From positions 1-64,000 of the forward strand of contig OZ271831.1 in the NCBI GenBank assembly GCA_965601455.1: a stretch of 64,000 bases of DNA, read 5' to 3'. The position numbers and the translations under genes are program-made. Source of the DNA: JANQEU01 sp965601455 (GTDB taxonomy: Bacteria > Bacteroidota > Bacteroidia > Cytophagales > Cyclobacteriaceae). This document shows positions 1-7,363 of this stretch, one piece after another. Every line of letters starts with the position of its first letter. Position 1 is the first letter of the stretch. The notes beneath the pieces are model-generated. The model had not been told where the DNA came from, searched no databases, and worked only from the letters and a program-made list of their open reading frames with translations.

Positions 1-1
1 T

Positions 2-124
2 AATAAAATGGGACAAACTATCGAGGTAAAGATTGGTGATCCTATTCCGGCGAATTCCTTACCCGACAAGAAGCATACGCTTGACTTTTTACGCAAAAGA
101 GTCTTTGAGATGGCTACCGGTTAA
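2..124 (+). CDS. C-terminal end of an acyltransferase-like protein (partial)
   Basis: An open frame enters from the left edge and ends at TAA 122-124, giving about 40 residues. The segment reading TIEVKIGDPIP resembles the C-terminal strand of PlsC-like lysophospholipid acyltransferases (hemolysin-type), where a basic or acidic stretch followed by 'GxPI' is common; this is recognition from memory on a very short piece. The stop codon directly abuts the stop of the convergent protease gene with no base between. No catalytic motif is inside the window, so the coding call is firmer than the family. Confidence 0.55.
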   Translation, partial: NKMGQTIEVKIGDPIPANSLPDKKHTLDFLRKRVFEMATG

Positions 125-1150
125 TCAAACTGGGTCATTGATGACTGATGTAATCCAGTCGGTCGCGGTGGAAACACGTATGAAGATACTAATATCTCCG
201 TAGCTTCCGTCCTTGTAATTGGGAATTGGATCAAAGGGACTTCCGGATAGTATACCGATTACAACCCAGTTACCATCCATATTTAGGAAGAGCGGTCCAC
301 CACTGTCTCCTTCGACAGTACATCCTTCAAACTCCATTACAGTAGCCTCACTGGTTCCACCGCCAAGGAGCACTTCATCTTCTCCTTCATAATCATCACC
401 CAGTGCATTTATAGAGCCATCTGGGGAGTCAAAATCAAAGGCAACCAAACCTCCAAAATAGGTATTTCCATTGGCGTCTTCCGACAATATTCCGTCCACT
501 TTCCTGTCGAGAACATTTTCGATGGCATGCTTTAATGAATATAGATCCGGATCATTACCCGGTTGCTGTGAATAATCTCCAAATCCAGCGTACCAGGTGG
601 TTCCACCAATATTTTCATCATCCCCGCCATAGACGATTGCAGGTGTGATGTTAATTACCGGATTGGATAATCGAACCAGACACAGATCATTCCCATATCC
701 GTATACATCATCCTGGAATAGCCAGCTGGGAAAGAAAACCAATTCCTCTACTTCCCTTGTGAAATCAGGATTGTTGGGATCGATCCCAAAATTCACCAGG
801 ATTCCCGACTCAATTGCGGGTTCATTTTGGTCGTCGCTTATGTAGAAATTATGGCCGGCAGTCAGTATCCAATCAGAATGAATTAGTACACCTGTTGCTA
901 CAAATTCATAATCATCGCTACCATCCAGGCTGTAAGTGAAACTCACTACCGGTGAAAAATCAGGATAATCGTTTGTGTTGTAGGGAGATTCATTGGTGGC
1001 AATTGCTTCGTACTGGATAAGCGTTCGATCATCTCGAATACCGAAGGTTCGTGCAGTCGAGTTTATTTCCTCAAAATCGTCTTCGTCATCGTTGGAACAT
1101 GATGAGAATAGTATCAACGAAGAAATAATGAATAGCAGATACAGTTTCAT
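125..1150 (-). CDS. Trypsin-like (S1) serine protease, predicted lipoprotein
   Basis: A 341-aa protein with an N-terminal hydrophobic signal and a lipobox ending at Cys18 (LFSSC), followed by an acidic DDEDD stretch, so it is probably exported and lipid-anchored. The chymotrypsin-fold triad is readable: His100 in TAGH, Asp155 in GNDLCLVRL, and Ser283 in GDSGGPL. The Cys277 to His/Ser region (EGCTVEGDSGG) matches the S1 oxyanion loop. It would cleave peptide bonds outside the cytoplasm; substrate unknown. It is monocistronic: the upstream permease gene ends 83 nt away on the same strand with no obvious hairpin, and downstream it abuts a convergent gene. Loops between His and Ser are acidic and may bind cations, but that is a guess. 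Confidence 0.87.
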   Translation of the reverse strand: MKLYLLFIISSLILFSSCSNDDEDDFEEINSTARTFGIRDDRTLIQYEAIATNESPYNTNDYPDFSPVVSFTYSLDGSDDYEFVATGVLIHSDWILTAGHNFYISDDQNEPAIESGILVNFGIDPNNPDFTREVEELVFFPSWLFQDDVYGYGNDLCLVRLSNPVINITPAIVYGGDDENIGGTTWYAGFGDYSQQPGNDPDLYSLKHAIENVLDRKVDGILSEDANGNTYFGGLVAFDFDSPDGSINALGDDYEGEDEVLLGGGTSEATVMEFEGCTVEGDSGGPLFLNMDGNWVVIGILSGSPFDPIPNYKDGSYGDISIFIRVSTATDWITSVINDPV

Positions 1151-1233
1151 AGAGTCGAGAACGAAGATTTTACTCTAATCTTATAGAAGCTCACCCATGA
1201 ATACAAGAAACACTACCTCAAGGAATAATTTAT

Positions 1234-3855
1234 TTACTCATACTGCAGTGAGTCTGCCGGGTTTTTACGTAGGATCTTCAGTGCCTGAAAATAAACAGTA
1301 ACCAGGCACATGGTCATGAAAAGTAACGTAGGAATGATAAATAACCATCCATCGGTGGAGAAGTGATAAACAAAACTTTCCAACCACCGTTGAATCGCGA
1401 AATAGCTGATCGGAACGGCGAGAAGAATGGCGATTCCGGTCATCGTCACAAATTGAAGGGATAGTAGTGTCAGAATGTTTTGGGAGGTGGCCCCCATTAC
1501 CTTTCGGATGCCAATCTCCTTTGTTCGTCGTTGGACCTCAATGGAAGCGAGTCCGAGTAATCCAATGATCGAGATGATTACCGCTACACCGGAAAATATG
1601 AAGAATATCTGTGCCATATTCTGCTCATTGCTATAGAATGCATGGAGATTATCATCAAGAAAACGGTATTGGATAGCTGTTCCAGGAGCAAGCGCCAGAA
1701 GACGACCCTCTATTTCTTGGATTGCTTCCGGCACATTTGTACCTGTAAGTTTCACAAGGAGGTAATCAGCAGATTGTGGTTCCAGCTTTATCACAAGGGG
1801 TTCAATTTCCTGGTGAAGTGTATAGTAATGCATGTCTTCAACAACTCCTATGACGTGTCCGCGATTGTCCCTGATATGGTTAAGAGCGGCTTCACCCACA
1901 GGATCGTCATTTTCCCAGTATTGTGCTAGTTTTTCGTTGACAATATAGACAGGTGTGGTGTCCGATTTAAGTTCGAAGTCTCGACCCTTTATCAACCCAA
2001 TTCCCATGAGCTCCAGATAATTTTCATCCGTCCGCAAATAGTTTGAACGTGTCCATGAATCCGGTGATGCCTGTTCCAGGCGCAAGCTTTCTACACTGAG
2101 TTGTTCCCCCACCAAGTTCGACGTTAGACCTGCCTGTAGGATATCCGGAGAAGATTTGAGGTCATTAAAAACCACATCCCTCTGTTTGAGTAATTGCCTT
2201 TTGAGATCGCCGTAAAGCTGAATACTCAAAATATGATCGGCATTGTAACCGAGTTCTTTATTCTGGATAAATGCCATCTGTTGCTGAATGGCTCCGGTAC
2301 TGATGATGATGAAAAGTGATAGTACGAATTGAAAGACAATCAGTCCCTTTCGAAACACATCAATGCCGGACTTTACATCCCGGTTGGGTGACAGTGCTGA
2401 GGTAATTCCGAATCTGGAAACTTTTAATGAGGGGTATGCACCTGAGAGAAAACCCATGACGACACATAGTGTGAATAGTGCGAGGAGGTATTTAACAGAA
2501 AATAAACTACTGGTTGAGATAGCTAGATCTGCCATGTTATTGTAGTAGGGGAGTGAAAAGAAGCAAAGTCCCAAAGCAATCAGGCCGGCACCAAATACAA
2601 TCAGGAACGCTTCACTTAAGAATTGTTGGACCAGCTGACTTTTTTGAGCACCCATCACCTTACGTACACCAATTTCCTTTACCCTGTTAAGGGAAAGTGT
2701 GACAAAAATGTTGATGAAGTTAACACAGGCAATGATCAGGATGAAAATGGCAAGCACAATGAATATGTAAACATATGCACCGTTACTATTGGGTCCCATT
2801 TCCTGAATTCGATCGGAGTAAAGGTGTATGTCTGCGATGGGCATGATCTCAAAACCGTTACCCTCAGCGAGGAATGATTCCCAGTCCTCCTGGGAGTCCT
2901 GCCAGTCGATGTACTCCTCCTGGAATTGGGGCAGTCGGGCCCTAACCGAGGAAAGCTCTTCTTCAGAGTCAATTTGGACATATGTATACATTGCCATCCA
3001 AGTTCTCCACTCGATCCACTCCTGAGGAACATACTCGTAAAAAGCATGCATGGAGGTCAGAATGTCGGCTTTTATGTGCGAATGGCGAGGTAAGTCTTGA
3101 TATACTCCGGTAATTTCCAATGCGTCACCGTCGTTGACGAGAATGGTCTTTCCAACAGGATTTTTATCCGGAAAAAGGACTTTGGCAAGCGAGGAAGCGA
3201 CGATAGCGGTGTTGGGTCGAGTAAGCGCGTCAGATTCAGAACCCTGGAGTATGTTCAGGTCAAACATTTCCACCACGGATGAATCTGTTGCGTATACATT
3301 TTTTGCAATAAGCGACTGCTCTTCTCCCTGTACCCGTACCATCACCTGGTTGCCACCCTCTACGAATCGACAGGTATTTTTCACTTCAGTGAAATACTTC
3401 TGAAACTCCTCGGCCTGTCTAGGTGCAGATTTGGCCCATCGGTAGGTGGCCATTCGGTAGATCCTATCGTACTTCGGAAAGTCCTTTTCATAGCTCAATT
3501 CCTGGTCCACGTGCAGGAAGATCATGAAGCTTATGGCCATGCTTATGGCCAATCCACTCAGGTTGGCGAGTGTAAACAGTCTATGCCTGTTAAAATTCCG
3601 AAAGGCAGTTTTGAAATAGTGTCCGTTCATGACAGAATGAGTTTTATAGTGTTGACCTTTTAGCGCTTTTGCATTGTATATTCTTAGAAACTGGATGGCG
3701 TTTACCAAGTATCGCACATTGGCTAGAAATTTTCCCTTTTGAAGATCGTGATCATAGAGTTCCAATAGATCCCCCTGGATTTCATCGGCGTATTCTTCAC
3801 GACAATACCAGTCCAGTAGTTTACTGATCCATTTAGGTGGAGAAGGTGTTTTCAT
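1234..3855 (-). CDS. FtsX/MacB-type ABC transporter permease with N-terminal prefix domain
   Basis: An 873-aa integral membrane protein. Residues 1-70 are a soluble 'permease prefix' domain (PPKW...WYCREEY...GDLLELY), then TM1 near 94-114, a large extracytoplasmic MacB-like domain, three TMs, and a second copy of the same half (TM, periplasmic domain, three TMs): eight TMs in all. The FtsX signature EIG(V/I)RKVMGA occurs twice, one per half. I chose ATG 3855 because it overlaps the PadR stop as ATGA and begins the prefix domain; an upstream in-frame start would run inside padR. No ABC ATPase gene lies nearby, so it must borrow one or act alone. Such permeases usually drive mechanotransmission (peptide or lipoprotein efflux), inferred from family. 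Confidence 0.9.
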   Translation of the reverse strand: MKTPSPPKWISKLLDWYCREEYADEIQGDLLELYDHDLQKGKFLANVRYLVNAIQFLRIYNAKALKGQHYKTHSVMNGHYFKTAFRNFNRHRLFTLANLSGLAISMAISFMIFLHVDQELSYEKDFPKYDRIYRMATYRWAKSAPRQAEEFQKYFTEVKNTCRFVEGGNQVMVRVQGEEQSLIAKNVYATDSSVVEMFDLNILQGSESDALTRPNTAIVASSLAKVLFPDKNPVGKTILVNDGDALEITGVYQDLPRHSHIKADILTSMHAFYEYVPQEWIEWRTWMAMYTYVQIDSEEELSSVRARLPQFQEEYIDWQDSQEDWESFLAEGNGFEIMPIADIHLYSDRIQEMGPNSNGAYVYIFIVLAIFILIIACVNFINIFVTLSLNRVKEIGVRKVMGAQKSQLVQQFLSEAFLIVFGAGLIALGLCFFSLPYYNNMADLAISTSSLFSVKYLLALFTLCVVMGFLSGAYPSLKVSRFGITSALSPNRDVKSGIDVFRKGLIVFQFVLSLFIIISTGAIQQQMAFIQNKELGYNADHILSIQLYGDLKRQLLKQRDVVFNDLKSSPDILQAGLTSNLVGEQLSVESLRLEQASPDSWTRSNYLRTDENYLELMGIGLIKGRDFELKSDTTPVYIVNEKLAQYWENDDPVGEAALNHIRDNRGHVIGVVEDMHYYTLHQEIEPLVIKLEPQSADYLLVKLTGTNVPEAIQEIEGRLLALAPGTAIQYRFLDDNLHAFYSNEQNMAQIFFIFSGVAVIISIIGLLGLASIEVQRRTKEIGIRKVMGATSQNILTLLSLQFVTMTGIAILLAVPISYFAIQRWLESFVYHFSTDGWLFIIPTLLFMTMCLVTVYFQALKILRKNPADSLQYE

Positions 3856-4187
3856 TTTGGTTGTTCCCAATTCAGGCGAGGCATATCCGACCACATCTGG
3901 TTGCGTAAGTCTCGCGACTCTTTCAAAGTTTGCTTTCCGGTGGCTGTCAGTTCAAAAAATCGTTTGGCCCGGCCACCCCGCAATTCGGTAGCTCCTCCCA
4001 TACGTGAGGAGAGTAGTCCTTTTTGTTCCAACCGCACTAGGGTGGAATGAACGGTGCTGATGGTTACATTTCTGCCACTACGGCTTTTGATTTCCTCCTG
4101 GACCGAGATCCCGTAAGCGTCTCCTTCCAGTACACCTACAGCTAGGAGGCACAACTCCTCAAATTCTCCAATGGTAATCCGATTCAT
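3852..4187 (-). CDS. PadR-family transcriptional regulator
   Basis: A 111-aa winged-helix protein. The N-terminal segment (EFEELCLLAVGVLEGDAYGISVQEEI) and the wing with GGRAKRFFELTATGKQ are standard PadR features; the short C-terminal helix is the usual dimerisation arm. It overlaps the downstream permease start by 4 nt (ATGA), so the two are translationally coupled. In Bacteroidetes this PadR plus prefix-domain permease pair recurs, and PadR proteins typically repress their own operon until an effector or stress is sensed; that role is inference here. The start codon is the ATG at 4187; no strong ribosome binding site is visible upstream. Confidence 0.9.
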   Translation of the reverse strand: MNRITIGEFEELCLLAVGVLEGDAYGISVQEEIKSRSGRNVTISTVHSTLVRLEQKGLLSSRMGGATELRGGRAKRFFELTATGKQTLKESRDLRNQMWSDMPRLNWEQPK

Positions 4188-4287
4188 ATTTCTTTTTATT
4201 TTGCCGATGTAATAGGTTTAACGGGCTGGAATCTTATTTGTTTTGATTTTGCCGAAGAAATTGGAGGATGAGTTTTGTGTTGGGGAG

Positions 4288-4386
4288 TTCTGGGTTTTCT
4301 GTTCCGAGTTTCGTTTAGTGTTTTTAGGATTAGGTTCTGGGTTTTAGGTGTTAGGTATTGGTTTTTTATTTATCGGGTTCTGGGTT
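4288..4386 (+). repeat. Three spaced TTCTGGGTT repeats in G/T-rich DNA
   Basis: TTCTGGGTT occurs at 4288-4296, 4335-4343 and 4378-4386, embedded in G/T-rich sequence with related TTAGGTGTTAGG steps. Spacing is 47 and 43 bp. The function is unknown; it looks like degenerate simple-sequence repeat between genes. Confidence 0.5.
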
Positions 4387-4514
4387 CAATACACCTTCAT
4401 CACAAATCCGAGAGCCTTCAAGGGGCTCCATTTAACATCATCCTTGACCTCAGTAAGCCTTTGCGGATCTTTCAAGGTCGCAATCAAATCGCTTTAAGAA
4501 AGATGCCGAAACGA

Positions 4515-4567
4515 TTTAGCATGACCATTTAGAAACAGCTGGGGCTCCTCCGGCCAGAGGAGATAAG
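4515..4567 (+). repeat. Dispersed intergenic repeat, copy A (53 bp)
   Basis: These 53 bp match 5391-5443 with no gaps and 7 mismatches by hand alignment (46/53). It begins with TTTAGCATGACC, contains AGAAACAGC, and ends with a CTCC..GGAG hairpin and GATAAG. The upstream part (AAGAAAGATGCCGAAAC) also resembles the other two copies near 5350 and 5962. Confidence 0.7.
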
Positions 4568-4655
4568 TGATTCAAGATCCGAAATGCTTTTCATAAGTCA
4601 CATTACTCTGAAAACCTACTCGATCCTTACAGTGTCTTTCAAGGTCTCTTTCACT

Positions 4656-5057
4656 TTAGTCCCAATGCCTGACCATTTCTTTGCTGAATATTGTCTTCCT
4701 GAATTCATTGGGTTTCTTTTCATTCATCAACTTCAATTCTCCCAACTCCTTTATCAGTTCACCAAAGTTTTCTTCACGAAGATCATATTGTTCTTTATTT
4801 CGATATGTGGTAACAAGCATCAAATGAAAGGGTGCTTCTTCGGTAAAAGGTGTTTCCATCACTTGAAATGATATGATATAGCCTTCTTCTATTGCGGATT
4901 CACGAAGCACTCTCCAATTGTTTTGAAAGTAGTATTTGGCTTCAGATTCATTCCCATTAAGAATTTGAACAAAGTCGATGGTTGTAATTGTCTGGTTTCG
5001 TTGTCCATAGAGAAGAGTGCCGGCACTTAGAATGAAAACTAATAGTATCTGTTTCAT
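4656..5057 (-). CDS. Small secreted hypothetical protein
   Basis: A 133-aa protein with a clear signal peptide (MKQILLVFILSAGTLLYGQ) and a mature part of mixed alpha/beta character rich in Glu and aromatic residues. I do not recognise a named family; proteins of this size and type occur in Cytophagales. The mature part has no cysteines and no membrane segment, so it is likely periplasmic or secreted. It is flanked on both sides by intergenic repeat elements and is probably monocistronic. The start Met is directly followed by the n-region of the signal peptide, which supports the start. Confidence 0.7.
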   Translation of the reverse strand: MKQILLVFILSAGTLLYGQRNQTITTIDFVQILNGNESEAKYYFQNNWRVLRESAIEEGYIISFQVMETPFTEEAPFHLMLVTTYRNKEQYDLREENFGELIKELGELKLMNEKKPNEFRKTIFSKEMVRHWD

Positions 5058-5288
5058 AGATTTCCTTTTTGAATTGACATTGGCTGTTCTTACCTATAAC
5101 ATCAATAATGGTAAAACCTCTACTACCAGAGTGATTCAAAATTTGAAATTCAAGATTCAACAAAGAGCGTTATTCAAGATTTAGAGGCTCTTTTTTAGAA
5201 GTTCTCCCTGAACCTCTGTCCTTGCTATGTAAGAACCTCCTCCTGAATCTTCGTCTGCGCTTTAGCAGATCTTTGTGTAGAAAATGTC

Positions 5289-5329
5289 ACCCTGAACCTC
5301 TGTCCGCCACATGGCGGATCCTTCAGGGT
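5289..5329. repeat. Nested 41-bp stem-loop
   Basis: Outer arms ACCCTGAA (5289-5296) and TTCAGGGT (5322-5329) pair perfectly; inside, GTCCGCC (from 5302) and GGCGGAT (to 5319) pair around ACAT with one G:T. There is no T-run on either side, so it is a repeat-type hairpin rather than a terminator. Confidence 0.65.
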
Positions 5330-5390
5330 CTCTGTAAAATAACACTGCTTCAAGAAAAATGTTGAAACTAGCCTGTCTGCCGTAGGCAGG

Positions 5391-5443
5391 TTCAGCATGA
5401 CCATGTAGAAACAGCAGAGGCCCCTCCGGCCTGCGGAGATAAG
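5391..5443 (+). repeat. Dispersed intergenic repeat, copy B (53 bp)
   Basis: This is the partner of 4515-4567, same length and about 87% identical by hand alignment. It contains TTCAGCATGACCATGTAG and the hairpin CTCCGGCCTGCGGAG. The core TTCAGCATGAC recurs a third time at 5978-5988. Confidence 0.7.
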
Positions 5444-5455
5444 ACATGAAAATTC

Positions 5456-5500
5456 AAAAAAAATGCTGGACCTCCTTTCCATAGAATCAAAGTCCAGCAT
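5456..5500 (-). terminator. Intrinsic terminator of the small membrane protein gene
   Basis: Perfect 9-bp arms ATGCTGGAC (5463-5471) and GTCCAGCAT (5492-5500). Read on the minus strand the stem is followed directly by eight T residues (complement of the A-run at 5456-5463). It lies 22 bp past the stop of the gene at 5522-5878. Confidence 0.75.
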
Positions 5501-5521
5501 AAGAAAAAGAGTTATACTCGT

Positions 5522-5878
5522 TTAACTCGCTGTTCTATTCTTTCTTGCGTCTATAAAGCTTTTTACGAAAAAGATCATCGCCATAACGGTGGTAATGATC
5601 ATGATTGATACCCGGATCACAGCTCCCATGTCTTCTCTTCCAATGGCACCGGTAAGCGGTTTGATAAGGCCTGCGAGGACTAAAAGTGTGAGCAGAACGG
5701 CAACATGGGCAATAATTTTGTTTTCATTTTTAACGCCCCGGTTCATTGCCAGTAAGGCCACGCCGATAAAGGTCGGAATCAAGGCCGTTACCGAAGGGGT
5801 TTCAGATGCCAAATACCCCCACAAAGAGAGTGAAATAAGAGCTATTGCATTGATCAAGCTAGCAGAATGTGCTTTCAT
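5522..5878 (-). CDS. Small four-helix membrane protein, unknown function
   Basis: A 118-aa protein made of four hydrophobic segments at about residues 9-25, 31-46, 57-75 and 86-107, with short charged loops (NRGVKNENK, GREDMG) and a basic C-terminus. It would sit in the inner membrane with both ends on the same side. I do not recognise a named family; length and pattern resemble small DUF-type integral membrane proteins common in Bacteroidetes. It is followed by a strong terminator and preceded by a hairpin-rich spacer, so it is likely a single-gene unit. Confidence 0.72.
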   Translation of the reverse strand: MKAHSASLINAIALISLSLWGYLASETPSVTALIPTFIGVALLAMNRGVKNENKIIAHVAVLLTLLVLAGLIKPLTGAIGREDMGAVIRVSIMIITTVMAMIFFVKSFIDARKNRTAS

Positions 5879-5898
5879 TATAATATTTTTTTTTCTTC

Positions 5899-5985
5899 AT
5901 CCGATAACAGGGAACCGGGGTATATGGTTCTTCGGATCTTTTTAGATGACACAGCTTTTTTAAGATGCTGAAACAAGTTCAGCAT
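5899..5985. repeat. Two hairpins of the dispersed repeat family, copy C
   Basis: The first hairpin is ATCCG (5899-5903) with CGGAT (5933-5937), enclosing GAACC (5912-5916) and GGTTC (5926-5930). The second is ATGCTGAA (5965-5972), loop ACAAG, TTCAGCAT (5978-5985). The second shares TTCAGCATGAC with copies A and B. Neither strand has a T-run after the stem. Confidence 0.6.
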
Positions 5986-6012
5986 GACTGGAAGGATGAA
6001 TTACACTTCGGT

Positions 6013-6870
6013 TTATTGATGATTTCTGATAAAGGCTAAAAACGAATCCAACACCTTTTCCGGGGTTTCCACATGAGGATAGTGTCCGGCGTCTTCAATC
6101 AGGGTGATGTCTGCGTTAGGAACAACTTCGCGATATCTTTCTGCCATGTGCGCACCGGAAATGGGATCCTGCGCTCCGTCAATTAATTTCAGGGGTACGA
6201 TATTGTTTTCCAGAGGTGAAACCCATCGTTCCCGTTTTTCCCTTCGTTCGGCCATATATTGGATCAGCCTTGGTATCATCAAACGACCGTCATTTTCCGC
6301 CATCAGTCTCCAGGTTTCATCCAAGAACTCCTGGCTGGGTGGATGCTCCTTACTGAAAATATCATTGAAAGACCTTGTTAAGGATTTCTTGGAAACCAGG
6401 TTGGCTACCAAAAAGCCAATAGGGGAGATCAATAGTTTCTGAATCAACAGCGGGTGGTGTGTTTCAGGGAAAATACCGCCATTCATCAGAGTACAGGATA
6501 ACCACTTCATGGGTGAAGATCCTTCTGTCTGCCGGGCAAGTAATTCCTGTGCCACCGTATCTCCGAGGTCATGTGCCAGGATGTGAGCTTCTGTAATGCC
6601 TTTTGCCTTCAAAATGCCTTCGATCACATCGGCTTGTAGGCCCACGGTTAGCGTTCTTTTCGGTTTATCCGATCGCCCCAACCCAATCAAATCACTTGCG
6701 ATAATTTGAAAATGTCGAGTCAATCCTTCCCACATTGGTTCAAAGTCCCACGATGATGAAGGAAAACCATGGATACAGACTAGGCATGGTCCTGTACCTG
6801 CCTCTTTTATAAAGACTTGAAGGTCCTTTACCCGGAGGTATTGTGCGTCGTCGGACCAGCTATTATTCAT
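6013..6870 (-). CDS. Alpha/beta hydrolase with Asp nucleophile (epoxide hydrolase/dehalogenase-like)
   Basis: A 285-aa soluble alpha/beta-hydrolase. HGFP at 34-37 supplies the oxyanion hole; the nucleophile elbow AHDLGD puts Asp101 at the catalytic position, as in epoxide hydrolases and haloalkane dehalogenases rather than Ser esterases. The acid is probably Asp235 (GAQDP) and the base His263 (DAGHYPH). A cap domain spans about 130-210. No signal peptide, so cytoplasmic. It lies 15 nt after the YaeR-like VOC gene on the same strand, suggesting a two-gene unit perhaps dealing with reactive electrophiles. Exact substrate cannot be read from the sequence. Confidence 0.87.
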   Translation of the reverse strand: MNNSWSDDAQYLRVKDLQVFIKEAGTGPCLVCIHGFPSSSWDFEPMWEGLTRHFQIIASDLIGLGRSDKPKRTLTVGLQADVIEGILKAKGITEAHILAHDLGDTVAQELLARQTEGSSPMKWLSCTLMNGGIFPETHHPLLIQKLLISPIGFLVANLVSKKSLTRSFNDIFSKEHPPSQEFLDETWRLMAENDGRLMIPRLIQYMAERREKRERWVSPLENNIVPLKLIDGAQDPISGAHMAERYREVVPNADITLIEDAGHYPHVETPEKVLDSFLAFIRNHQ

Positions 6871-6885
6871 CGCAAGTAGATTTGA

Positions 6886-7272
6886 TTATAATTCATACAA
6901 TTCGATAGGTAGGTGATCCGGGTCCTCGAAGAAAGTGAATCGTTTGCTGGTGAACTCATCCACCCGGATGTCCTCGGTGATGATCTGCTTCGAGGCCAGG
7001 TAGTCTATCCACTTTTGCAGATCATCGACTCCAAACGCAAGATGTCTTAAACCCGTAGCTTCAGGTCTGGAGACTCTTTTTGGAGGATCGGGAAATGAAA
7101 AGAGTTCTATCAGGTACAGCCCATTAAGCGAAAGGTCAAGTTTGTAGGATTTACGACTTTCCCGATAGACTTCCTGCTTGATGTCGAGGCCTAGGATGTC
7201 CACATAAAATTTTTTTGAGACTTCGTAATCCGAACAGATAATGGCAATATGGTGCAGGCCTTCCAATTTCAT
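6886..7272 (-). CDS. yaeR: VOC/glyoxalase-like metalloprotein, YaeR family
   Basis: A 128-aa protein from ATG 7272. The first residues (GLHHIAIICSDY..SKKFY.DILG) and the run ELFSFPDPP..SRPEA.GLRHLAF match the E. coli YaeR family closely by memory, including RVDE.T.KRFTFF.DPD. Metal ligands of the VOC fold are present: His8, Glu56, His77, Glu124. An in-frame start at 7335 would add 21 hydrophobic/charged residues not seen in the family, so I prefer 7272. The role is uncertain: YaeR is classed with lactoylglutathione lyase-like proteins, but activity is not established. Divergent from the alcohol dehydrogenase with 91 bp between starts. Confidence 0.85.
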   Translation of the reverse strand: MKLEGLHHIAIICSDYEVSKKFYVDILGLDIKQEVYRESRKSYKLDLSLNGLYLIELFSFPDPPKRVSRPEATGLRHLAFGVDDLQKWIDYLASKQIITEDIRVDEFTSKRFTFFEDPDHLPIELYEL

Positions 7273-7363
7273 TTTTTCTAGGTCATTTGAATAATGCTCG
7301 ATTATGTTGAATATAAAAATAAGTAATACTCCCAATCCGACACCGGGGCAGTACCTTTATACT

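Larger units (their letters stand above)
4188..4655. other. 468-bp gene-free stretch with repeat remnants
   Basis: No convincing gene lies here. From about 4253 to 4390 the plus strand is very G/T-rich with three spaced TTCTGGGTT copies. From about 4470 to 4567 it carries an element related to the one at 5340-5443. A short frame on the plus strand has an implausible composition (Phe/Trp/Val-rich, no homology I recognise) and is not called. The promoter of padR should lie in 4188-4250, but no clear TAnnTTTG box was found. Confidence 0.6.
5058..5521. other. 464-bp gene-free stretch built of hairpin repeats
   Basis: This region holds several stem-loops rather than a gene. CCTGAACCTCTGTCC occurs twice (about 5207-5221 and 5291-5305). 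Stems include CTGC..GCAG near 5255-5269, a nested hairpin at 5289-5329, CCTG..CTGCC..GGCAGG near 5372-5390, and CTCCG..CGGAG near 5424-5436. It ends with an intrinsic terminator for the minus-strand gene at 5522-5878. Short frames on the minus strand are palindrome-derived and not credible. Confidence 0.65.

Noticed and set aside
4275..4532. Plus-strand open frame of 85 codons in the spacer after padR
   Set aside because: Composition is driven by G/T-rich repeat DNA, it overlaps the dispersed repeat, and it has no recognisable domain.
5965..5985. ATGCTGAA/TTCAGCAT hairpin as terminator of the alpha/beta hydrolase gene
   Set aside because: After the stem the minus strand has an A-run, not a T-run, and the plus strand has none. 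It fits the dispersed repeat family better.
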